Positions 18,671 through 27,251 of a DNA stretch of 64,000 nt are shown here, piece after piece. Source of the DNA: Aquabacterium olei (GTDB lineage Bacteria > Pseudomonadota > Gammaproteobacteria > Burkholderiales > Burkholderiaceae_C). How positions within the stretch are numbered: position 1 is the first letter of the stretch; every line of letters begins with the position of its first letter. Made by a program: the position numbers and the translations under genes. The notes beneath the pieces were generated by a model that saw nothing but the letters and a program-made list of their open reading frames with translations, was not told the origin of the DNA and ran no database searches. The stretch lies in NCBI RefSeq assembly GCF_003100395.1, contig NZ_CP029210.1:2542001-2606000 (forward strand). Direction: 5' to 3'.

Positions 18671-19332
18671 AGACCCGCCCGACTCCCCCGCTGAACGCAG
18701 CGCAACGCGAGGCCCTCGAGGCCCGCTTTGCCCTGCGCCTGAGCGCGCGCCTGGAAGGAGGTGCGCGGTGTGTGCCCCATGACGTGGCCGAGCGCTTGCG
18801 CGTGGCACGTGAACAGGCGGTGCGCACGGCCCGTGAGGCCCGTGTGCGCACCGCGCCCTCCAGCGTGCACATCGCGACGCCCGTGGTGCACCTGGGCCTG
18901 GCAGGCGCGGGTGCCACGGGCACTGGAGGCGGTTTCTCGGCCCCCGTGGCGGGGTGGCACGAAGGTGCAGCGCGTCAGCCCGGTCATGGCCGCCGCCTCG
19001 ACGAGGGTCGGCTGTCCTGGGGCCTCAAGCTGGCCTCGGTGCTGCCGGTGATGGCGCTCGTGGCTGGCCTGTGGGGCGTGCATCACTATCACCAGATCGA
19101 GAAAACGGAAGCCGCGGCCGATGTCGACACGGCGCTCCTGAGCGACGACCTGCCGCCGGACGCCTATGCCGACCCGGGCTTTGCCGAGTTCCTCCAGAAC
19201 GACACGGCACCCGCGATGGCGGTGGAAGCCGTGAGCACGCCGGACATCGAGGTCTCGGTGCAGCCGCCCGTCGAACTGGAGGCAGCCGTGGAAGAGGAAG
19301 GCGGCGAGGTCGCGCCCGCCGTGACGCCATGA
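18667..19332 (+). CDS. DUF3619 family single-pass membrane protein
   Basis: A 221-aa protein beginning with GTG that overlaps the sigma-factor stop (GTGA). The cytoplasmic N-terminal part (1-115) is basic and Arg-rich, with LNAAQREALEARFALRLSARLEGG typical of DUF3619. One transmembrane helix follows at about 118-140 (LKLASVLPVMALVAGLWGV). The C-terminal part is an acidic tail ending in Val/Glu/Pro-rich sequence, containing LPPDAYADPGFAEFLQ, the family's conserved end. Function is not described. By position and topology it could hold the sigma factor at the membrane, but no anti-sigma motif is recognisable. Confidence 0.85.
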   Translation: MKTRPTPPLNAAQREALEARFALRLSARLEGGARCVPHDVAERLRVAREQAVRTAREARVRTAPSSVHIATPVVHLGLAGAGATGTGGGFSAPVAGWHEGAARQPGHGRRLDEGRLSWGLKLASVLPVMALVAGLWGVHHYHQIEKTEAAADVDTALLSDDLPPDAYADPGFAEFLQNDTAPAMAVEAVSTPDIEVSVQPPVELEAAVEEEGGEVAPAVTP

Positions 19333-20135
19333 CGTTGACGCGCTGCGCCTCCCCCACCCTGCTGGTTGCGCTGTGCCTGGTGGCACTCGGCCCGGCGGCG
19401 GTGAGCCTGGCGCGCGCGCAAGGGCCCGCGAGCGCCCAGACCGCACAGGCCGGCGCACCGGCCTGGCAGTCGCTCACACCCGCCCAGCGGCAAGTGCTGC
19501 AGCCCCTGGCCGCGCAGTGGGGCGATCTCCCCGCATCCAGCCGCGAAAAATGGTTGCAGGTGGCCGTTCGCTACCCCAAGCTCACCGCCACCGAACAGCA
19601 GCGCCTGCGCGAGCGCATGAACCAGTGGGCATCGCTGCCTGCCACCGAGCGCGGCGAGGCACGGCTGCGCTTCCAGCAGGCGCGCCAGCTGAGTCCCTCC
19701 GAGCGGCAGCAGAAATGGGAGGCCTACCAGGCGCTCTCCGCGGAAGACCGTGACCAACTGGGCCGCCAGGCACGCCAGAAGGCCGATCCGGCCAGCATGG
19801 CGAGCAGCGCGGCCTCTTCGGCACCGAGCCAGAACAGCCGCCGCCTCGTGACGGCCGACGGGCGCAAGGCGAACGTCGTGCCGGCTGCCGGACAGCGGCG
19901 CGCCCCCGCACCCACCGTGGTCGCTCCGGCACTGATCAAGGAAGGGCCCGGCGCGACCACGCGGCTGGTGACGCAGCCGGCCACCCCGCCTTTGCACCAG
20001 CAGGCGGGCCTGCCCAAGATCACCGCCACCCGGGTCTTTGTCGACCCGGTCACCCTGCTGCCCCGCAAAGGTGCGCAGGGCGCCGGCATGGGCGGCGCCA
20101 TGCCGGCCGACCGCGATCACGACCTGCCGGACTGA
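19329..20135 (+). CDS. DUF3106 domain protein, secreted
   Basis: A 268-aa protein with an N-terminal signal peptide (LLVALCLVALGPAAVSLARA, cleavage after about residue 30). The mature part carries DUF3106: short helical repeats with conserved Trp and Leu-Pro turns (WQSLTPAQRQVLQPL, WGDLPASSREKWLQV, WASLPATERGEARLR, LSPSERQQKWEAY) over about residues 45-150. A disordered Ser/Ala/Pro/Gln-rich C-terminus follows. The start overlaps the DUF3619 stop. The helical pattern recalls periplasmic sensor or chaperone proteins, but no relationship can be shown by eye. The first three genes of this cluster overlap by four bases each, so they form one translationally coupled unit. Confidence 0.83.
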   Translation: MTLTRCASPTLLVALCLVALGPAAVSLARAQGPASAQTAQAGAPAWQSLTPAQRQVLQPLAAQWGDLPASSREKWLQVAVRYPKLTATEQQRLRERMNQWASLPATERGEARLRFQQARQLSPSERQQKWEAYQALSAEDRDQLGRQARQKADPASMASSAASSAPSQNSRRLVTADGRKANVVPAAGQRRAPAPTVVAPALIKEGPGATTRLVTQPATPPLHQQAGLPKITATRVFVDPVTLLPRKGAQGAGMGGAMPADRDHDLPD

Positions 20136-20197
20136 GTCGATTCGCGTCGGCTGCGCTGGTGTATCGTTCGCGGCTGCTTGTCTGACCGCCTTTCGCC

Positions 20198-20785
20198 ATG
20201 TCCGCCCGGCCCACGAACACGTACCGCCCCCTCACCGCTGAAGAAACCGCCACCCGGGCCCGCGCCACCGCGCCGCGCCTGAGGCGCCGTGTCACCTCGT
20301 TCGTCTACGAGGGCGTGCTGGTGTTCGGCATCGCGGTGCCGGTGGGCCTGGTGTACGGCATCGCGACCAACCAGCGGCACGGCCTCGAGGGCCGTCACGG
20401 GCTGTGGGCAGCGCTGCTGCTGGCCTTCGCGCTGTACTACACATGGTGCTGGGTGCAGACCGGCCAGACGCTCGCCATGAAGACCTGGCACCTGCGGGTG
20501 GTGGGCCGGGATGGCGAGGGCGTGACCCTGCCCCGTGCCTTGCTGCGCCATGTGCTGGCCTGGCTGTGGTTGATGCCGGGCCTGCTGCTGCCGAAAGTGC
20601 TCGGCCTGACCCAGGGCCGCCAGCTGTTTGCCGCCCTGGTGGGCTGGATGGTGCTGTATGCCGTGTCGAGCTTTGTGCTGCCGCGCCGTCAGTTCCTGCA
20701 TGATGTGCTGAGCGGCACCAGCCTCATCGACACGCGGCCGGACGCCGCGCCAACAGCCAACCCCGACGCCGTGCACGCGGCCTGA
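20198..20785 (+). CDS. RDD family membrane protein
   Basis: A 195-aa integral membrane protein. The RDD domain begins at about residue 25 with APRLRRRVTSFVYEGVLVFG, where the first Arg and Asp positions are modified (RRR..SFVYE instead of RLxAxxxD). Three hydrophobic segments follow, at about 35-55, 70-88 and 145-165, and the family phrase GQTLAMKTWHLRVVGRDG. The C-terminus has FLHDVLSGTSLIDTR, another RDD hallmark. RDD proteins are poorly understood and some are linked to ion exchange. It lies 62 bases after the DUF3106 gene on the same strand and may be in its operon. Confidence 0.88.
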   Translation: MSARPTNTYRPLTAEETATRARATAPRLRRRVTSFVYEGVLVFGIAVPVGLVYGIATNQRHGLEGRHGLWAALLLAFALYYTWCWVQTGQTLAMKTWHLRVVGRDGEGVTLPRALLRHVLAWLWLMPGLLLPKVLGLTQGRQLFAALVGWMVLYAVSSFVLPRRQFLHDVLSGTSLIDTRPDAAPTANPDAVHAA

Positions 20786-20790
20786 CCACC

Positions 20791-21405
20791 ATGTCCCTGT
20801 CTCTGTGTGTGTACTGCGGCTCGCGTGACGGGCTGGATCCGGCCCACGTGGCTGCGGCGCGTGAAGTGGGCCGCCAGATCGGCGAGCGCGGCTGGCAGCT
20901 GGTGTACGGCGGCGGCAGCACGGGCCTGATGGGCACGGTAGCGGACGCTGCACTCGACGCGGGTGCGCCGGTGATCGGCGTGATCCCCGAGCGCCTGATG
21001 ACGCGAGAGATGGGGCACGGCCGTCTCACCGAGTTGCAGGTGGTGGACACCATGCACGCGCGCAAGCACAACATGGCCATGCAGTCGGACGCTTTTCTGG
21101 CGTTGCCCGGCGGCATCGGCACGATGGAAGAGATCTTCGAGGTGTGGACCTGGCGGCAGCTGGGCTACCACCGCAAGGCGCTGGGCCTGCTCAACGTGGC
21201 CGGCTACTACGACCACCTGCTGCGCTTCATCGACGGCTGCCGGGATGGTGGCTTCCTCTGGCCGGATGTGCAGGAACTGCTGATGATCGGGGATGACATC
21301 ACGACGCTGCTCGACCGCATCGAGGACGAGCACGCCCGTCTGCAAGTGCAAACGCCGCCGGACCAGCCTGAGCCGGGTCCTGGCGGCGTGTCGCCCGAGA
21401 TCTGA
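20791..21405 (+). CDS. LOG family protein (cytokinin riboside 5'-monophosphate phosphoribohydrolase type)
   Basis: A 204-aa cytoplasmic protein of the LOG/TIGR00730 family. It has the N-terminal VYCGSRDGLDP nucleotide-binding turn, LVYGGGSTGLMGTVADA (residues 35-53), and the signature PGGIGTMEEIFEVWTWRQLG (residues 106-125) with the catalytic Glu pair. Related bacterial enzymes split nucleoside 5'-monophosphates into base and ribose phosphate. The physiological substrate in a free-living betaproteobacterium is uncertain. It starts five bases after the RDD gene, so it is co-transcribed. Confidence 0.9.
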   Translation: MSLSLCVYCGSRDGLDPAHVAAAREVGRQIGERGWQLVYGGGSTGLMGTVADAALDAGAPVIGVIPERLMTREMGHGRLTELQVVDTMHARKHNMAMQSDAFLALPGGIGTMEEIFEVWTWRQLGYHRKALGLLNVAGYYDHLLRFIDGCRDGGFLWPDVQELLMIGDDITTLLDRIEDEHARLQVQTPPDQPEPGPGGVSPEI

Positions 21406-21412
21406 AGCGGCG

Positions 21413-21826
<414 letters not shown>

Positions 21827-21847
21827 CTATTTAAGCACGTCTCGCGC

Positions 21848-23557
21848 TCAGGCGCGGAAGCGGGAAGTGATCGGGTAGCGCCAGTCCCGCCCGAATGCGC
21901 GGTAGGTGATGCGGATGCCGACCGGGGCCTGGCGGCGCTTGTATTCGTTGATCTTGATCAGGCTGGTGACCCGGTCAACATCTGCGCGCTCGAAGCCGGC
22001 AGCCACGATCTCCTCAATGGACTGGTCCTGCTCCATGTAGCGCTCGAGGATGGCGTCGAGCACGTCGTACTCGGGCAAGCTGTCCTGATCGGTCTGATCC
22101 GGCCGCAGTTCGGCGGAGGGCGGGCGCGTGATGATGCGCTCGGGAATGGGCTCGACCTGCCCGGCCGCGGCGGCCTGGGCGTTGCGCCAACGCGCCAGCC
22201 GGTAGACCACGGTCTTGGCCAGGTCCTTGATCACGGCAAAGCCGCCGGCCATGTCGCCATACAGCGTGCAGTACCCTGTGGCCATCTCGCTCTTGTTGCC
22301 CGTGGTCAGCACGATGGCGCCGGTCTTGTTGGACAGGGCCATGAGCAGCGTGCCGCGGATACGGGCCTGGATGTTCTCTTCGGTGGTGTCCTCGGCGCGA
22401 CCCACGAACAACGGTGCCAGAGAGGCCTTGAAGGCCTCGAATTCGGGCGCGATGGCGATTTCGTCGTGGCGCACGCCCAGTCGGTCGGCCATGTCGCGCG
22501 CGTCGATCCAGGAGATGTCGGCCGTGTAGGGCGACGGCATCATCACGGTGCGCACCTTGTCGGGGCCCAGGGCGTCGACGGCGATGGCCAGCACCAGCGC
22601 CGAGTCGATGCCACCGGATAGGCCGATGATGGCGCCGGGGAAGCCGTTCTTGCCCAGGTAGTCGCGCACGCCGATGACCAGCGCCTGCCAGATCTCGGCA
22701 TCGGCCGATGGCACGTCGGCCAGCGCGCCCTGCACGCTGCCGTCGGGCTGCAGCGTCAGCGGCAGGGTGGCGGTTTCGAAACTGGGTGCGCGCGCCTGCA
22801 CGGCGCCCTGCGCGTCGACGGCGAACGAGGCGCCGTCGAACACGACCTCGTCCTGCCCGCCCACCATGTGCGCATAGACCAGCGGCACGCCGAGCTGGCG
22901 GGCACGCTCGCCCATCAGGGCTTCGCGCTCGCCCCATTTGCCGGTGTGGAAAGGCGAAGCGTTCAGCACGACCAGGGCCTGGGCGCCCTGCCCCAGCGCG
23001 GCGAGGGCGGGCTCGTCGAACCAGGCGTCCTCGCACACGAGCAGGCCCAGGCGCCAGCCCAGCACATCGACCACGACAGGGCCCAGCCCCGCTTCGCGAC
23101 CGCCGATGAAGTAGCGGCGCTCGTCAAAGACCTGGTAGTTGGGCAACTCGCGCTTGGCGTAGCTGGCGCGCACCTGGCCGCCTGCGATCAGGCTGGCGGC
23201 GTTCAACAGCCCCGGCACCGCGTGCGAGCGCCCGCGCAAGCCAGCGCCCGGGGCGGTCTGCGGGTGCCCCAGCACCAAATGCAGGTCTGGCAGGTCGGCC
23301 AGCCGGGCCGCGATGTCGGCCACGGTCTGGTCGCACGCTGCCACGAAGGCCGGGCGCAGCAGCAGGTCTTCCGGGGGGTAGCCGCACAAGGCCATTTCCG
23401 GCGTGACGGCAAGGCGCGCGCCTTGCGCGTACGCTTGGCGGGCCGCGTCCACGATCAGGCGGGCGTTGCCGGCCAGGTCACCGACGACCGGGTTGATTTG
23501 CAGCAGGGCCACGTTCAGCGCTTGGGCAGGACGGGCCGCGGACGACACAGCATTCAT
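21848..23557 (-). CDS. nadE: NAD+ synthase, glutamine-dependent
   Basis: A 569-aa enzyme making NAD+ from deamido-NAD+, ATP and glutamine. Residues 15-265 form a nitrilase-type glutaminase: Glu in TPEMALCGYPPEDLLL, Lys in YAKRELPNYQVFDERRYF and the nucleophile Cys in LLVCEDAWFDEP. Residues 290-569 form the synthetase with the ATP P-loop GLSGGIDSAL and TGNKSEMATGYCTLYGDMAGGFAV. Length is that of the two-domain bacterial form. The proposed ATG shares its bases with the start codon of the divergent acyltransferase gene, so one of the two starts may be downstream. Confidence 0.96.
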   Translation of the reverse strand: MNAVSSAARPAQALNVALLQINPVVGDLAGNARLIVDAARQAYAQGARLAVTPEMALCGYPPEDLLLRPAFVAACDQTVADIAARLADLPDLHLVLGHPQTAPGAGLRGRSHAVPGLLNAASLIAGGQVRASYAKRELPNYQVFDERRYFIGGREAGLGPVVVDVLGWRLGLLVCEDAWFDEPALAALGQGAQALVVLNASPFHTGKWGEREALMGERARQLGVPLVYAHMVGGQDEVVFDGASFAVDAQGAVQARAPSFETATLPLTLQPDGSVQGALADVPSADAEIWQALVIGVRDYLGKNGFPGAIIGLSGGIDSALVLAIAVDALGPDKVRTVMMPSPYTADISWIDARDMADRLGVRHDEIAIAPEFEAFKASLAPLFVGRAEDTTEENIQARIRGTLLMALSNKTGAIVLTTGNKSEMATGYCTLYGDMAGGFAVIKDLAKTVVYRLARWRNAQAAAAGQVEPIPERIITRPPSAELRPDQTDQDSLPEYDVLDAILERYMEQDQSIEEIVAAGFERADVDRVTSLIKINEYKRRQAPVGIRITYRAFGRDWRYPITSRFRA

Positions 23558-24812
23558 GAGCAGGATTCAAGCAGACGGCGCAGACGCGCAAGCCAGCATG
23601 GTAGCGGCCCTGTCGGGTGACTGCAGCATCACCTGGGTGGATGACCCGGGTCTGATCGACGCCGACGCCTGGGATGCGCTGCTTCCCGCCGAGGGCGCGA
23701 ACCCGTTTTTGCGGCATGCCTTCCTGCGGGCCTTGCATGACACGGGCAGTGCGGCCCCGGCCACTGGCTGGCATCCGCAGTTTCTGTTGCTGCACGATGC
23801 TGCAGGCCGGTTGCGCGCCGCGTGCCCGGCCTACGCCAAGGACCATTCCTATGGCGAGTACGTGTTCGACTGGGCCTGGGCCGACGCGCACGACCGCGCA
23901 CTGGCCCGCCAGGGAACGCACTACTACCCCAAACTGCTGAGCGCGGTGCCGTTCTCGCCCATCCCGGGGTCGCGGCTGCTGGTCGACCCGAGTGTGCCCG
24001 CGCCCGCCCGTGCCGCATGGCAGGGCCGCCTGCTCGATGCCCTGGCCGCGCGGTGTGAGGATCAGGGCTGGTCGTCGGCCCACCTGCTGTTCCTGCAGGA
24101 CGAAGAGGCCACCCGGGCGGCCGAGCGGGGCTGGCTGAAGCGGCCCGGCGTGCAGTTCCACTGGCTGAACCGCAGCGGCACGCCGTATGCCGATTTCGCC
24201 GACTTTCTCGGCACCCTGCAGCGCGAGAAGCGCAAGAAGATCCAGCAGGAACGGCGCAAGGTGGCCGAGGCCGGTGTGCGCTTCGAGGTGAAGCAGGGCG
24301 CGGCCATCACCGAGGCGGACTGGGATTTCTTTCACCGCTGCTACACGCGCACCTATCTGGAGCACGGCCAACGCCCCTACCTGGCTCACGCCTTCTGGCA
24401 TCAGGTGGGCGCGGCGCTGCCAGACTGCTGGACGATGTTCATTGCCGTGCGCGACGGCGAACGCATCGCGGCCTCGTTGCTGGCGGTCGATCCGCAGGCA
24501 GGAGTGGCCTATGGGCGCTACTGGGGCGCGCTTGAATCGGTGTCCTGCCTGCATTTCGAGGCCTGCTACTACCAGGGCATCGCCTGGTGCATCGCACAGG
24601 GCATGCAGCGGTTCGAGGGCGGCGCGCAGGGCGAGCACAAGCTGGCACGCGGCCTGCTGCCTGTCACCACGCACTCCGTGCACCTGCTGCGCCATCCCGG
24701 GCTGCGCCAGGCGGTGGCCGACTTCCTCGACCGCGAGCAGCGCGGCATCGGCTACTACCTGAACGAACTGGAAGAGCGGCAGCCCTTCAAGGCGGGGGAT
24801 CCCCCGACGTGA
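23556..24812 (+). CDS. GNAT/FemAB-like acyltransferase (peptidogalycan biosynthesis protein family, COG3146-like)
   Basis: A 418-aa protein of the DUF482/COG3146 family, which has a FemAB-like double GNAT fold. Recognisable segments are NPFLRHAFLRALHDTGS (about 45-60), KDHSYGEYVFDWAWADA (about 90-107), LVDPSVP, QFHWLNRSGTPYADFADFLGTLQREKRKKIQQERRKV (about 195-235), and FEGGAQGEHKLARGLLPVTTHS (about 350-370), the strongest family signature. The substrate is unknown. The ATG at 23556 overlaps nadE's ATG inside the palindrome CATG; a second in-frame Met at 23598 would leave the domain intact and separate the genes by 40 bases. Confidence 0.85.
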   Translation: MSRIQADGADAQASMVAALSGDCSITWVDDPGLIDADAWDALLPAEGANPFLRHAFLRALHDTGSAAPATGWHPQFLLLHDAAGRLRAACPAYAKDHSYGEYVFDWAWADAHDRALARQGTHYYPKLLSAVPFSPIPGSRLLVDPSVPAPARAAWQGRLLDALAARCEDQGWSSAHLLFLQDEEATRAAERGWLKRPGVQFHWLNRSGTPYADFADFLGTLQREKRKKIQQERRKVAEAGVRFEVKQGAAITEADWDFFHRCYTRTYLEHGQRPYLAHAFWHQVGAALPDCWTMFIAVRDGERIAASLLAVDPQAGVAYGRYWGALESVSCLHFEACYYQGIAWCIAQGMQRFEGGAQGEHKLARGLLPVTTHSVHLLRHPGLRQAVADFLDREQRGIGYYLNELEERQPFKAGDPPT

Positions 24813-24862
24813 CGGCCCCGTCGACATGGGGGCACATTCAACACACAGACATCAGGGCCCCC

Positions 24863-25399
24863 ATGATCCTCTCCCCGCAGGCCAGCAGCGCCCCCTTCCC
24901 ACCCACCATCATCGACATCGAGGCGTCGGGCTTCGGCCATGGCAGCTACCCGATCGAAGTGGGGTTCGTGCTGCCGGATGGTCGCGCCTGGTGCAGCCTG
25001 ATCTGCCCCGAGCCCGACTGGCAGCACTGGGACGCCGCAGCCGCCTCCGTGCACGGCATCGCCCGGGAACAGCTGTCCCGCCACGGGCGAGCGCCCCGGG
25101 TGGTGTGCGAAGCGCTGAACGACCAGTTGCACGGGCAGACGGTGTATTCGGACGCCTGGGCGCACGACTACACCTGGCTGGGCCGGCTGTATGACGTGGC
25201 CGACCGCACGCCGTCCTTCCGGATGGAGAACCTGCGGGCGCTGCTGGACGAGGCCGAGGCTGCGCGGTGGCACGAGGTGAAGCAGCAGGTGGCGGCGCGC
25301 ATGGGCCTGGCGCGTCACCGGGCGAGTGCCGATGCCCGCGTGCTGCAGCAGACGCTGGTGGCGCTGCGACCGGACACGGCCCATCAGACGGCGGCCTGA
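24863..25399 (+). CDS. 3'-5' exonuclease of the DnaQ-like (DEDDh) fold
   Basis: A 178-aa protein with the DEDDh nuclease pattern. ExoI is IIDIEASGFGHGSYPIEVG (Asp and Glu at about 18-20), ExoII contains the Asp in YSDAWAHDYTWL (about 100-112), and ExoIII has HRASADARVL, with the general-base His four residues before Asp (about 157-161). It is shorter than replicative proofreading subunits and is probably a stand-alone exonuclease, target unknown. AGGG lies upstream of the ATG at 24863. A GTG at 24809 overlapping the previous stop would add 18 residues. Confidence 0.8.
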   Translation: MILSPQASSAPFPPTIIDIEASGFGHGSYPIEVGFVLPDGRAWCSLICPEPDWQHWDAAAASVHGIAREQLSRHGRAPRVVCEALNDQLHGQTVYSDAWAHDYTWLGRLYDVADRTPSFRMENLRALLDEAEAARWHEVKQQVAARMGLARHRASADARVLQQTLVALRPDTAHQTAA

Positions 25400-25420
25400 G
25401 GACAGGACGGCCCCTCTGGC

Positions 25421-27007
25421 TCAGGGCTGCATGTTGCGCTGCGCTTCTTCCTGCCGGCGCATGCGCACGCACTCGGGATGGCGTTTGTAGGCCGACCGGC
25501 TGCAATGCTGCTTCATGCAGATGGCCAGGAAGATGAAGGACTTGCCGGCGCACGCCGCGCGCGGGTTCAGCGGGCCCGGACGCGCCTCTCGCTTCTTGTC
25601 CTCCGGTCGGGCCTTGTCGGTGGCGCCGCTGGCACCGGCGCTGACCGCGCTGGCGGCGTCCGGCCCTGGCGGCATGACGGACGGCGCAGAAGGCCCGGCC
25701 GACACCCACTGGACGGCCGAGGCAGCCGGCGCGACAGAAGGCACAGCCGGCCGCGAGCCGAACCAGCCCAGCCCCGCCACTGCCAGCGTGAACACGCCCG
25801 CGATGCCGGCCCAGGTGGCGCGCCGCGTGCGCGCAAACCGGCCGCTCAGCGGCGATGACGAAGCGGACGGCGCAGCGTCATCGCTTGTTTGCGAGGCATC
25901 GGGCGCGGCGCCCGTGGCGGTGGACGGCGCGCCCGGTCGGGGCAAGGGCTGGGTCGCGGGCGCCGCCAGCACGCTGGCCGCGGGCGCGGTGGTCGCGAAG
26001 GCCTCGCCGGCTGGCCTGACCAGCACGGTGGGCATCAAGGCATCGTCCCGCCCGCCGTCTGCCGCGTCGGCACGCGGCACGCTCACGATGCCGGCCAACT
26101 CTTCGCGCCAGGCCAGCACCGACGCCGGGCGGTCTTGCGGGCGCACCGCCAGCGCGTGGTCGATCGCCGCCAGGAACACCGTGCTGTAGTCGCGGTTGAA
26201 GCCGCTGGCCAGCGCGGGCGCCATGTCCTTCAGGGACGGCAGTTCGTCGTGCAGCGTGCGCGCGGTGGCCGGCACCGGCGGGCGCCCGGTGATGCAGAAG
26301 TGCACCACCGCAGCCAGCGCGTACAGGTCCGTCCAAGGCCCCTGCCGAAGCTGGGTGGTCTCGGCATACTGCTCGATGGGCGCAAAGCTCGGCTTGACGA
26401 TGGCCGTCAACGCCTGCGTGTGGTCGCTGATGACGCGACGCGCGGCGCCGAGGTCCAGCAGAACGGGACGCCCATGGCCCTCACCGTGCTCGTCATCCAG
26501 CAGCAGGATGTTGTCCGGCGCGATGTCACGGTGGTAGACCTGCTCGCGATGCAGGCACTCGAGCGCGCCCAGCAGCGGGTTGATCAGACGCCGCAGCCAG
26601 GCCTCGTCGGGCGGCTCACCCATCTCGCGACGGGCTTCCTGCAGTGTGCGCCCCTGGTAATACGGCATGGCCATGTAGGCCGTGCCATTGGCCTCCCAGA
26701 AGCGATGCACCTTGACCAGCGAAGGATGGTCGAACCGGGCCAGCAGCCGCGCCTCGTTCACGAACGAGCGCAGCCCCAGTTCGAATGCGCCCGCGTCCGC
26801 CCCGGGGCGCAGGCTCAGGGCATGGTCCGCCCCTCGCACCGCCAGCGCGGAAGGCATGTATTCCTTGACGGCAACGCGGCGCTCCAGGGTGTGATCGAGT
26901 GCCAGGTACACCACCCCGAAACCGCCCGAGCCCAGCACGCGCTGGATCTCGAACTCACCCAGTCGGGTGCCAGGCGGCAGCACATCGTGTGCAGACAGGA
27001 GCGGCAT
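25421..27007 (-). CDS. Membrane-anchored serine/threonine protein kinase
   Basis: A 528-aa Hanks-type kinase. The catalytic domain (about 19-290) has a Gly-rich loop LGSGGFGVVY (25-34), Lys48 in VAVKEYMP, Glu85 on helix C, HRD as YHRDIAPDN (Asp161) and a metal-binding motif DLG rather than DFG (Asp185). An Ala/Pro/Thr-rich linker leads to a single transmembrane helix at about 405-425 (WAGIAGVFTLAVAGLGWF). The remaining 100 or so residues are outside, with four Cys near the end (CAGKSF, CMKQHC, CVRMRR). No extracellular PASTA domain is visible. An upstream GTG at 27031 is the alternative start. Partner phosphatase or targets are not in the window. Confidence 0.9.
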   Translation of the reverse strand: MPLLSAHDVLPPGTRLGEFEIQRVLGSGGFGVVYLALDHTLERRVAVKEYMPSALAVRGADHALSLRPGADAGAFELGLRSFVNEARLLARFDHPSLVKVHRFWEANGTAYMAMPYYQGRTLQEARREMGEPPDEAWLRRLINPLLGALECLHREQVYHRDIAPDNILLLDDEHGEGHGRPVLLDLGAARRVISDHTQALTAIVKPSFAPIEQYAETTQLRQGPWTDLYALAAVVHFCITGRPPVPATARTLHDELPSLKDMAPALASGFNRDYSTVFLAAIDHALAVRPQDRPASVLAWREELAGIVSVPRADAADGGRDDALMPTVLVRPAGEAFATTAPAASVLAAPATQPLPRPGAPSTATGAAPDASQTSDDAAPSASSSPLSGRFARTRRATWAGIAGVFTLAVAGLGWFGSRPAVPSVAPAASAVQWVSAGPSAPSVMPPGPDAASAVSAGASGATDKARPEDKKREARPGPLNPRAACAGKSFIFLAICMKQHCSRSAYKRHPECVRMRRQEEAQRNMQP

Positions 27008-27251
27008 GGGGTACGGTGAAGCGACAGCCACAAAGACGATCAGCCTGCCAGCTTAACGCACCCCGATGACAGGGCGGAAACGCCCTGCTGAAAAGCCGGC
27101 CCGCCCACCCTTGCGTGGCACCGAATGGAAAAAAGCCGTCAATAGACGAAAGAAGCCCCATGATCGAGTGGAGAACCGTCATGTTCCGCGCCACAGACCG
27201 CGGGCGGATGAGGGTATAACCGCCCCTTTGCTTCTGCCGAAAGCCCACCTC

